A stretch of 64,000 nucleotides of DNA, from positions 1 to 64,000 of the forward strand of contig NZ_QUZT01000033.1 of assembly GCF_004682045.1 (NCBI RefSeq), written 5' to 3'. The DNA comes from Pseudomonas nabeulensis. GTDB lineage: Bacteria > Pseudomonadota > Gammaproteobacteria > Pseudomonadales > Pseudomonadaceae. Both the position numbers and the translations under genes were made by a program. This document shows, one piece after another, positions 24,680 to 31,880 of this stretch; position 1 is the first letter of the stretch; each line of letters opens with the position of its first letter. The notes under the pieces are model-generated. The model worked only from the letters and a program-made list of their open reading frames with translations, had not been told where the DNA came from and made no database searches.

Positions 24680-25753
24680 ATGAAGAGAATTAAGAGAAAC
24701 CCTGGTAAATTTGAAGTGATAGACCTTTTCACTGCCCTTGGTAGAGAACATGGATTTAAAGTCTCTGAAGATGAGGATGCTAGAGAATTCATGGGGCTCG
24801 TAAAAAGCTCACTAAAAAAGTCGTTCGAAGATGCAAAGCTGCTACATGGTAAAAGAGTAGAGGCAATGTTTGCTCATGTTGCCGGAGCTCTCGGTGGGAG
24901 CAAGCTTATAAAGCAAGAGGACAGTGGATCGATATTTACTGATGATGACGATCTTCAGCCTCCAGACTATTTAATTGTCCTAAAAAGTGGGGAGAGAATT
25001 TTTGTAGAAGTCAAAAACTGTCATTTCAAGAATTATAAATCTCCCTTCCCTGTTAAAAGTGACTACATCCAAAAGCTTGAGAATTATGCGCAGCTAAACG
25101 GTGCGGCGCTTAAGTTTGCGGTATTCTTTTCCCAGTTCAATCAGTGGGTGCTACTTTCCAAGAGCTCTTTTACAGAGCATAAGGCGAAATGCAGCATCAG
25201 CTTTATTGAAGCTATAGCCAAAAATGAGATGTCGATCATTGGAGACAGGATGATTGGCACGAAGCCGCCTCTTTCAGTTGTTTTTGTTGCCGATCCCGAA
25301 AAGGAAGCATTTATCACAGACGATGGTCAGGCAAATTTTATTATTTCGGATATAAAATTTTATTGCGACGAGAATGAGATTACAGACGGAACTGAGAAAA
25401 ACATTGCCTTCTATCTCATTCAATTTGGAAAGTGGTCGGAATCTGAAGGTGAGGCACTATTTGATAGCGAACGGTTGGCGGGAGTGAAGCTTGACTATCA
25501 GCCTGAACATCAAGAGGAAGTGGACGATGCGCGTCAACAAGGATTTGGAATCATTGGCCATCTAAGCTCCATGGTTAGCACTGCTTACAAACAACATACG
25601 GTTTACGAGCAGCGAGTAATTGCATTAGATACAGCGGCAGATCCCGAGATTTTTTCGGTTGAGATCCCCAAGGGATACAAAGGCGACAAGCTTCCACTAT
25701 GGCAGATGGAGCTCAGGCCTAATACAGAATTCAAAGGCAGCATAGGAGAGTAA
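24680..25753 (+). CDS. Putative PD-(D/E)XK nuclease, first gene of a two-gene cassette
   Basis: This protein of about 357 residues has a restriction-endonuclease-like core: Pro95-Asp96 in QPPDYLIVL, then Glu110-x-Lys112 in RIFVEVKN, after a helix with Glu61 (KRVEAMFAHVAGALGG). The spacing fits the PD-(D/E)XK motif. The C-terminal 200 residues match nothing I know; they end in a basic/aromatic segment (GYKGDKLPLWQMELRPN). The stop is two bases from the next start, so the pair is one operon. Base composition is markedly AT-rich. An in-frame ATG at 24641 would add 13 residues; neither start has a strong ribosome site. Confidence 0.7.
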   Translation: MKRIKRNPGKFEVIDLFTALGREHGFKVSEDEDAREFMGLVKSSLKKSFEDAKLLHGKRVEAMFAHVAGALGGSKLIKQEDSGSIFTDDDDLQPPDYLIVLKSGERIFVEVKNCHFKNYKSPFPVKSDYIQKLENYAQLNGAALKFAVFFSQFNQWVLLSKSSFTEHKAKCSISFIEAIAKNEMSIIGDRMIGTKPPLSVVFVADPEKEAFITDDGQANFIISDIKFYCDENEITDGTEKNIAFYLIQFGKWSESEGEALFDSERLAGVKLDYQPEHQEEVDDARQQGFGIIGHLSSMVSTAYKQHTVYEQRVIALDTAADPEIFSVEIPKGYKGDKLPLWQMELRPNTEFKGSIGE

Positions 25754-25755
25754 AA

Positions 25756-26898
25756 ATGTATGTCTATCGGTATCGATCGTCAAACTTGCTTTCACAAAAA
25801 GGCTTACTTTACGATGAATGGTATTTCGCCTCAAAGGAAGAGCTTAACGACCCTATCGATATGCAGTCAAAATTTGAATTTTCAGGCGACTGGACACGAA
25901 TACTAACAAGTCTATGGGAGAATGATCATGAAGCAAAAATTGCTGCGGCTTATTTAACAAAGATAGGTCCAGTTTCTTATGAGCAGTTAATAATCGACTT
26001 TCACGCTCATAAAGAAAAAATAATAGAGCGAGTTTTCAGTAATAGGCACTTCTCACTCATGGAGCTCTCCAAGCTTGAAAATTCGCTGGAACACCTATTG
26101 GCACTGCTAAACCTTTATGCCCCTGGCTCGGGATACTCCATCTCATTATCTAGAACAAATTCAGACATGTTGATGTGGTCTCACTATGCCGCGAGTCATA
26201 CGGGATTTTGTCTGACTTATAGACCGATAAATGGCTGCCTAAATCAGTGTCCAATTAGAAAAAAAGACTCACTAGCTGTTGCAACAAACCACCTCTCATC
26301 TGTTAGTGCTGCTTTCGAAATCGAAGATATCAATTACAAAGATCAGCTTCATCCGATAGATGCATTTTCATTGCTACCAGTAATCTACACGGGCTATAGC
26401 TTCGACTCAGAATCATCAAGGCTGGAGTATCATAAAAAAGTTAGAGAGCAATTACTTACCAAAAATAAGTGCTGGCAGTACGAGCAAGAATGCAGATTAA
26501 TGTTGCGTCAGCCCACCAAGTGGATTTCCGGCTGCTCGGCCTATAACAGTTTGCAACGTTTGTTTTATTATGATTTCAGTCAGGTTACTGGAATAATATT
26601 CGGTGCGCGAATGTCATCACAGGACAAAGAAGCAATACGAAATATTATTAGTCATAAAATGCTAGATAAATACAAAAATATTCTGGGCGGAAAAACCTAT
26701 GTTTTTGATTTTCTTTATCAACAGGCAGAGATCTGCCCCAGCTCTAGGTCTGTAAAAATTGTAGATCTTGATTTATATCTGATGGGGTCAATATTGAAGC
26801 CCGGTAGTGCGCAGTATGCAGATCGATTGGATAGGTGGAGGAGAGGGGAAGGAATGGCTATCGAAAACGGAAATTTTTCCTATGACCCTATACTCTGA
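25756..26898 (+). CDS. DUF2971-family protein, second gene of the cassette
   Basis: This 380-residue protein shows the usual DUF2971 landmarks: WYFASKEELNDPID (22-35), MLMWSHYAASHTGFCLTY (about 138-155) and KNKCWQYEQECRLMLR (about 238-253). A C-terminal extension follows the core. DUF2971 proteins occur in many mobile and defence-associated contexts but have no agreed biochemical role. The gene starts two bases after the nuclease gene and shares its AT-rich codon use, so they probably arrived together. Confidence 0.8.
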   Translation: MYVYRYRSSNLLSQKGLLYDEWYFASKEELNDPIDMQSKFEFSGDWTRILTSLWENDHEAKIAAAYLTKIGPVSYEQLIIDFHAHKEKIIERVFSNRHFSLMELSKLENSLEHLLALLNLYAPGSGYSISLSRTNSDMLMWSHYAASHTGFCLTYRPINGCLNQCPIRKKDSLAVATNHLSSVSAAFEIEDINYKDQLHPIDAFSLLPVIYTGYSFDSESSRLEYHKKVREQLLTKNKCWQYEQECRLMLRQPTKWISGCSAYNSLQRLFYYDFSQVTGIIFGARMSSQDKEAIRNIISHKMLDKYKNILGGKTYVFDFLYQQAEICPSSRSVKIVDLDLYLMGSILKPGSAQYADRLDRWRRGEGMAIENGNFSYDPIL

Positions 26899-27082
26899 GT
26901 GGAATACTCATTAACCCGCTTCCCTATAACTAGGAATCGGTAATATTTTACGCTAGTTAAGCGATGGCAGCCACTTGAGTACTACAAGTTAGAATGATGC
27001 GAGAAGCTTCAGATCTTAATTTTAGTAGTGTAATACGATTAGGCCGGCTTTGCCATTTATAGGTTACTTTGTAGGGGGTTAT

Positions 27083-27577
27083 ATGTCAGTGGATCTTGAG
27101 CTACCAGTTGACACCGAACAGCTGCTGAGAAAATGGTATACACGGTGTAGTACAGTAGCCGTTGGGCATTACAAATCTGCTGAATACTACACTAAAATGC
27201 ACACGCGATTATCTGGCTCGGCAGCAGTGCTGTCTGCTATAACCGGTACCACTGTGTTCGCGACGCTGCAGAACCAACCCGCATTATGGTTGCAGATAAT
27301 GCTTGGTTTTTTTAGTATTTTAGCAGCAGTCCTAGCAACATTTTCCGCCTCAATGGCTTATCAGGAAAAAGCAGAAAAACACAGGACTGCGGGGTCTAAA
27401 TATAACTCCATTGGAAGAGAGTTTGAACAGATCGGATTAGCGACGCCAATAACTTGGGAGCTAATACACAACGTCCGTTCTCGTCTTGATGCATTGGCAG
27501 AGGAGGCTCCGCACATTCCACGGAAGATCCATAAAAAAATCGCCAACCCTGCCCAACTATCAAACTGGAGCAACTAA
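27083..27577 (+). CDS. SLATT-domain membrane protein
   Basis: This 164-residue protein has two adjacent membrane helices (about 43-62 and 68-90). An N-terminal soluble segment contains LLRKWYTRCSTVAVGHYKSA, and a C-terminal helix reads EKHRTAGSKYNSIGREFE. This is the layout of SLATT proteins, which have been proposed as pore-forming effectors in nucleotide-signal and other conflict systems. The ATG at 27083 has GGGGG upstream; an earlier TTG adds 11 residues. No nucleotide cyclase, TIR or reverse transcriptase gene is adjacent. It lies 184 bases after the DUF2971 gene, so it may be separate from it. Confidence 0.75.
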   Translation: MSVDLELPVDTEQLLRKWYTRCSTVAVGHYKSAEYYTKMHTRLSGSAAVLSAITGTTVFATLQNQPALWLQIMLGFFSILAAVLATFSASMAYQEKAEKHRTAGSKYNSIGREFEQIGLATPITWELIHNVRSRLDALAEEAPHIPRKIHKKIANPAQLSNWSN

Positions 27578-27814
27578 AATTTTTATTTAAGGCGAAGAAC
27601 TGAAGTTCGGTTTGCAATTTCGCACCCTCGAGCGTCCGCTATTGGCCGTCAGCTGTCGCTTGTGAGCGTCCGCTAATGGCTGTGGATTCAACCGGTCGGG
27701 AGCGACAGCTTTAAGCCAAAATCTGCCTCTCAACTATTCTCGATGTCGGCCAAGAGTGAAGTGCTGAAGACCGAATGCACAGAACCTGGAACCGGTGCCG
27801 ACTTGAATGATCGG
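27578..27814. other. Intergenic region with short dispersed repeats
   Basis: GAGCGTCCGCTATTGGCCG and GAGCGTCCGCTAATGGC occur 30 bases apart (27628 and 27664). They are related to motifs near 24040 and 28870. Nothing coding is seen between the convergent SLATT and lit genes. Confidence 0.45.
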
Positions 27815-28711
27815 TTAATTGTCGCTTTTTGTACGCGATATATCATAGAGCAGATCTCCAAGAATTTCTGAGAAAGTCGCGCCGTCGATATTTGCTTTGA
27901 CCCCAGCTTCATGAAAAAGGTACTGAAGAACAACCGTGCAGATTGCGTCTATTACTTCATCATTTCCTACTTGGTAGATCGCGATGTTATTGAATATTCG
28001 GTCATGTGCTGCTGGGTGCGTATTTCGTAAACACGAAACAATGCCAACCTCTAAGCTCTGTAGACATAGAACAGCGACGGCGAGGCCAAGTGCGCGCTTC
28101 TTCAGTTTAGGGTCGCATTGGGGCAGGCCGTCCAGTAGCCATTTGGTCGCATGTTTGTCTGCCTCGCGCTCCTCTTGCTCCGAAAAAGCGGTATCTATCA
28201 AAGGGTGCTGCAATACAACGTGCGCAATTTCATGATGTAAAATCCATGCGACTGCACAAAGGAAGAGTTCTGTTGCGACAGCCGAATCATCGCAGCTGTG
28301 TGAATCCTCTCTCGGACGAGGGCCTGACTCGGGCCATGGCTCTGTGCCAGTTCCAGTTAAATTGGCTTTTGCCCATTCGAGAATGTCTGCTGACTCCCTG
28401 AGTCGCTGGTTACCAACGCAGTCAAACTGCTCCGCGCCAGCTCTTTGAGATTCTGCGTATTCTTGCGTTAGTACCCAGCAGTGGTGTGAAAAAGCCCATA
28501 GGTATTCTAGCGATGCAATGGGCAGAACAATCTCTGGTGTTTGGCTATTTGATTCTTTCCGAACTCTAAAACCAAATTGGGGCTCGTCCACCATAATAAG
28601 GTCAATTTTGTGATCGTCACGTTGCTGTGCGCATAGATCAGCTTTCTCCGGCGCGACTTTGAATGGGGCACCGGTAATTTGACACTTAAGAAGACAGATG
28701 GGAGAACGCAT
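27815..28711 (-). CDS. lit: Lit-like phage-exclusion zinc protease (peptidase U49)
   Basis: This 298-residue protein carries the zinc-binding motif HExxH as His160-Glu161-Ile-Ala-His164 in ILHHEIAHVVLQHP. A downstream acidic segment EQEEREADKHATKW supplies the likely third ligand. In E. coli Lit the motif also begins at His160 and the protein is 297 residues long. The N-terminus MRSPICLLKCQI and the region EIVLPIASLEYLWAFSHHCW also look like Lit. E. coli Lit, from prophage e14, cleaves EF-Tu when phage T4 Gol peptide is present and stops translation. The ATG at 28711 is chosen on that comparison; a GTG at 28732 is in frame. It is convergent with the SLATT gene. Confidence 0.85.
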   Translation of the reverse strand: MRSPICLLKCQITGAPFKVAPEKADLCAQQRDDHKIDLIMVDEPQFGFRVRKESNSQTPEIVLPIASLEYLWAFSHHCWVLTQEYAESQRAGAEQFDCVGNQRLRESADILEWAKANLTGTGTEPWPESGPRPREDSHSCDDSAVATELFLCAVAWILHHEIAHVVLQHPLIDTAFSEQEEREADKHATKWLLDGLPQCDPKLKKRALGLAVAVLCLQSLEVGIVSCLRNTHPAAHDRIFNNIAIYQVGNDEVIDAICTVVLQYLFHEAGVKANIDGATFSEILGDLLYDISRTKSDN

Positions 28712-28732
28712 ATATTTTATCAGCCAACTCAC

Positions 28733-29401
28733 TTAGAGACACCGAGGCACGTTTGAACGCACCTTGTGCTGGGTTTGCAAGACTAACCTCCTGGCGAGCC
28801 ACTCACAATCCCTACCCACAGCTCTAGATCAACTGGCCGACTTTGGTCATTCGAATCTCTCGGCGAAGGCTGCAATGGGTCGGAAGCGGCCGTCATGAAC
28901 GATCACTGTTGGCCGATAGCGGCCGTCTAGCAACGGTATCCTTTAGTCGTTGGTTGTCGCTTACCGTAGTTGGAGAACGAGCCCCCAGACTCAGGAAAGC
29001 ATGAGAGGCAGCCAAGCACTGATGGCAATCGGTCGACTCTGGCTTTCCCCTCTCGATCAATGCTTAGCGAGCCCGGGTGCCGGGATAGTTTTAGAGATAG
29101 ACGGATCATCACATATAAATAAAAGCATGACGGATCAGATAGTTAAGAACTTTTTCGACTCTTGGTGCCGCACCATATCTCAAAGTTCCGTAATGCGGGG
29201 CTTTGTAGTTTCTGGGGTTTGGAAAGCGCGAGAAATTTTGAGCCTCGTTTTGGCCGAAACGTCCAAAAAGTGTCCACATTTAAAATGTCGAGGCCTGCTT
29301 GCCTCACACTCGATCTCGACATTTACGATGCAGTTACCAGCTCCGACAACGCTTCGCCGTCAACCTCAGGCAAATTTGCCGAGTCGCAAAAGTGATCAGC
29401 G
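28733..29401. other. Right end of the island and flank, non-coding
   Basis: No gene is supported in these 669 bases. The sequence TTCGAATCTCTC at 28850-28861 repeats 12 bases of the tRNA-Ser fragment at 24092. Motifs like CTGCAATGGGTCGGAAGCGG near 28869 belong to the short intergenic repeat family. The tRNA-Thr copy is at 29154. Short frames on either strand have no ribosome sites. Confidence 0.45.
29154..29175 (+). other. attR: imperfect copy of the tRNA-Thr 3' end
   Basis: TTCGACTCTTGGTGCCGCAC plus CA differs from the tRNA-Thr 3' end by one C-to-T change and loss of one G. It marks the far end of the island. Confidence 0.75.
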
Positions 29402-29584
29402 TCAGCACCTACCGACTGACGTATCGACGTTTCCTGGTAGCTTGAACGACACCCCAGCCAAATACCCGGGGCTGAAATGCGTGTACTTCATCATCAACGC
29501 CAACGAAGCATGATCCAGCACCCGCTGCAATGCGTGGATATGGTCACTCACTTGGACTAACAGGTCGCCGCCACGACCTCTCAC
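29402..29584 (-). pseudogene. C-terminal remnant of a tyrosine integrase
   Basis: The translated 60-residue frame contains LQRVLDHASLALMMKYTHFS, which is the box with catalytic His and nucleophile Tyr seen at the C-terminus of phage and ICE integrases. No N-terminal or central domain and no catalytic Arg precede it. It is the tail of an integrase from an older element, just outside the present island end. Confidence 0.7.
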
Positions 29585-29862
29585 AGTCGAGCCCAGCTTT
29601 ATTCCAAATTATGAACTGGCAATAATTATGACCCAGCCATAAAAATCATAATTTAATAAGCCGCCTACTCAACCGTCCCAACGCTTCGGAAAAACCCATC
29701 ACATCAACATTCCCGATTGCTCCCCCTCCTCCACCACGCTACTCTCCCCCCGTCGCTGCCAATTCAGCGATCGGGCCTGAGAACCCGGCAAGATGCAGGC
29801 GCACCAAGCGCCCCCAAAACCCGATTTGCAGGCGTTTTTTTTCGTCTGATAATTCGTGCAAT
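29585..29862. other. Non-coding region upstream of the DUF3077 leader
   Basis: CGGG-CCTGAGAA-CCCG (29775-29790) is a small hairpin whose loop recurs at 29947-29954. A GGCGC...GCGCC hairpin and the T-run of GCAGGCGTTTTTTTT (29828-29842) look terminator-like. No gene is seen. Confidence 0.4.
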
Positions 29863-29937
29863 GGCGGCTGTGCGTGGGAGACCTTCGGGTCTGCCGGGTT
29901 CCTGTATCTCCGGTTTCTCAGCCTGCGCACAGCTGCC
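29863..29937 (+). promoter_or_regulatory. Candidate structured leader RNA of the DUF3077 gene
   Basis: A 12-bp outer stem pairs GGCGGCTGTGCG (29863-29874) with CGCACAGCTGCC (29926-29937), with one G-U pair. Inside are AGACC-TTCG-GGTCT and a CCGG...CCGG hairpin. A further hairpin CATTCG...CGAATG follows at 29941-29960. The start codon is 34 bases beyond. The shape is a three-way junction typical of cis-acting RNAs. I know no named family for it. Confidence 0.55.
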
Positions 29938-29993
29938 ACCCATTCGCCTGAGAACGAATGTGGTAGCTCTCACTCGATATGGGAGTTTTACCG

Positions 29994-30275
29994 ATGACCG
30001 CTAGAAATCCGTCTGTACTCACCACCCTCGGCGTTACCCCCTTCTCCTTTCACTCCGACCAACCTCTGTTCCGCGTCAACAGCGGTGTTTCCCTGCCCGA
30101 AGCCCTGCATCACGTCTCCAATCTGCTCCACGTTGCGGAGTTGCTCGCCGAGGACGCAGCCATGGCGCGCGATACAGATCGTTATGCCTGGGCATCGCAT
30201 TATTTGCAGGAGATGAGCAAGGCGGTAATTGATGATGTGGTGAAGGTGCTGGAGTCGCCGGAAAACGCTGAGTAA
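29994..30275 (+). CDS. DUF3077/DUF6124-type small protein
   Basis: This 93-residue protein has the central motif LFRVNSGVSLPEALHHVSNLL, typical of the Pseudomonas DUF3077 proteins, followed by helices (AELLAEDAAMARD, WASHYLQEMSKAVIDDVV). GGGAG lies eight bases before the ATG at 29994; the in-frame ATG at 29979 has no ribosome site. Function is unknown. It has a structured leader and its own terminator, so it is a stand-alone unit. Confidence 0.8.
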   Translation: MTARNPSVLTTLGVTPFSFHSDQPLFRVNSGVSLPEALHHVSNLLHVAELLAEDAAMARDTDRYAWASHYLQEMSKAVIDDVVKVLESPENAE

Positions 30276-30368
30276 TAGCCAAACAGTTGACATCAATACT
30301 GACCCTGCCAATATCAGCCCACTGCTCAGCCTCGTACGCAGCGATTAAGTTCGCTGGCCGTTGGGGTG

Positions 30369-30397
30369 AAAAAACCGGCCCTTTGTGCCGGTTTTTT
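30369..30397 (+). terminator. Terminator of the DUF3077 unit
   Basis: AAAAAACCGGC, a seven-base loop and GCCGGTTTTTT form a stem with a T-run on both strands. Confidence 0.85.
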
Positions 30398-30403
30398 CGT
30401 TTT

Positions 30404-30430
30404 GAGCAACTGATTACAAGTCAGTAGGTC
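30404..30430 (+). other. tRNA-Thr anticodon-arm fragment with inverted loop
   Basis: GAGCA-ACTGA and TCAGT-AGGTC flank TTACAAG. In tRNA-Thr (20276-20302) the same two 10-base flanks enclose CTTGTAA, which is the reverse complement. Twenty flanking bases are identical. It looks like a recombination scar at an anticodon-loop crossover site. Confidence 0.6.
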
Positions 30431-30453
30431 TCACCACCCCAACACCCGCCAAC

Positions 30454-30491
30454 AAAAAAGGCACTTACCCCAACCGGGCAAGTGCCTTTTT
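30454..30491 (-). terminator. Terminator at the end of the pel operon
   Basis: AAAAAAGGCACTT and AAGTGCCTTTTT pair across a 13-base loop, 19 bases after the pelG stop. Confidence 0.8.
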
Positions 30492-30509
30492 CACATCCCT
30501 ACCAGCCCA

Positions 30510-31880
30510 TCACCGCGCCAGCATAAACGTCTCATACTCCAAATCTTCCAGCGTCGACGACAACCGCGCCAACCCCATCAACACACACACCAGCAACGAC
30601 AACGTAAACCCATACCCAAAGAAGCTCGGCCCCAGGTGCATGCTGAGCAGCGTCAGCGCGCAGTTAAGGACGGCGAACAATACGCACAACTCCAACACCA
30701 CGCGGCGTTTGTCGAGGTAGAAGAACATGTTGAGCAGCGCCATGAAGACCACCTGGATGCTCACGCCGATCAGGTCGATGTAGAACAGGGGCAGGTAGTA
30801 GCTGGAGATGCCGAGCCAGTCGAGCAGGCGTGGGGCGAAGAGGAACAGCAGCACCACGGTGAGGCCCTGGACTTTGCAGATTTCCAGCAGGCCCTGGCGG
30901 ATCGACAGGGTCATTTCGGTTTTCAGCGAGCCGATGTGTTGCAGGGTCTCGCCGTCGCGGATGGCGCGGAACAGGCGGTCGTACCATTCGGCGAAGTCGG
31001 TCTCGATGCGCACCAGGAACACCGCCATGCCGGGGATGATCGCGAGGTAGGCGATGAAGATCGGCATGTCGTACAGGATCGAGGCGCGCAGCGGTCCGAT
31101 TACCGGGTTGGAGGTGGCCGGGTTGAACCAGAACAGGATCTTGTCGACCCAGATGCCGAAGTTGTAGAAGAACCCGGTCACCAGCAGGCTGAGGAATACG
31201 TTGCGACGATTGAGGAAGTCGAAGGCAATCATCTTCTCGGCGCGGTATTCACGCAGGATGTCGTAGAGGTACAGGAACAGCAGGCTGCCGTGCCCGATCA
31301 ACAACGCCAGCAACAGGCCGGGCATTTTCAGGAAGCTGAGCAGGTAGGCGCTCAGTACCATCAGCGAGTAGCCGACCACCATGACCATGAGGATGCGGTT
31401 ATATTTTTTCATCCCCGACAGGAAGATGATCACCAGCCACAGGTTGCACAGCACCACGAAGTTCGACAGCACCAGTACGCGGTAGATCAGCGGCTGGTCG
31501 AACAGCAGCGCCAGCACGATCACCCCCAGCACGCCGGCACCGACGGTGACCAGCAGCAACACGCCGAGCAGGTTGGGCAGGATTTTTTCGTAGTTGTGTT
31601 CGAACAACTGGTCGGACACAAATCGCGTGAAGAACAGCTGCAGGCCACCCGTCAGGATCAACGAGCTGGCCATCAGGTACGTCACCGTGACGAGGAACTG
31701 CCCCACCAGTGAGTTGGGCAAGAGCAGGCCCAGGCTGATGATGCCCACCAGCATCACGCTGATGATCGACAGCACCCACGGCCCGGAGCTGATCAGGCCG
31801 GCGTACACGTAGGCGTGCAGCGTGGCGGTGTATGAGTCGCGCGAGAGGATCTTGCGCAGTTCGAAGCCAATACCGGCCAT
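30510..31880 (-). CDS. pelG: PelG, Pel polysaccharide inner-membrane transporter
   Basis: This 456-residue inner-membrane protein has about twelve membrane segments and begins MAGIGFELRKILSRDSYTA, the PelG signature. PelG belongs to the MATE/Wzx-like flippase clan and, with PelD, PelE and PelF, forms the inner-membrane synthase/export complex. Length matches the family. Its start follows the pelF stop with no gap. It is the last gene of the operon. Confidence 0.95.
   Translation of the reverse strand: MAGIGFELRKILSRDSYTATLHAYVYAGLISSGPWVLSIISVMLVGIISLGLLLPNSLVGQFLVTVTYLMASSLILTGGLQLFFTRFVSDQLFEHNYEKILPNLLGVLLLVTVGAGVLGVIVLALLFDQPLIYRVLVLSNFVVLCNLWLVIIFLSGMKKYNRILMVMVVGYSLMVLSAYLLSFLKMPGLLLALLIGHGSLLFLYLYDILREYRAEKMIAFDFLNRRNVFLSLLVTGFFYNFGIWVDKILFWFNPATSNPVIGPLRASILYDMPIFIAYLAIIPGMAVFLVRIETDFAEWYDRLFRAIRDGETLQHIGSLKTEMTLSIRQGLLEICKVQGLTVVLLFLFAPRLLDWLGISSYYLPLFYIDLIGVSIQVVFMALLNMFFYLDKRRVVLELCVLFAVLNCALTLLSMHLGPSFFGYGFTLSLLVCVLMGLARLSSTLEDLEYETFMLAR

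Noticed and set aside
29162..29395. 77-codon plus-strand frame starting at the attR
   Set aside because: It starts inside the tRNA-Thr copy, has no ribosome site and no recognisable motif.
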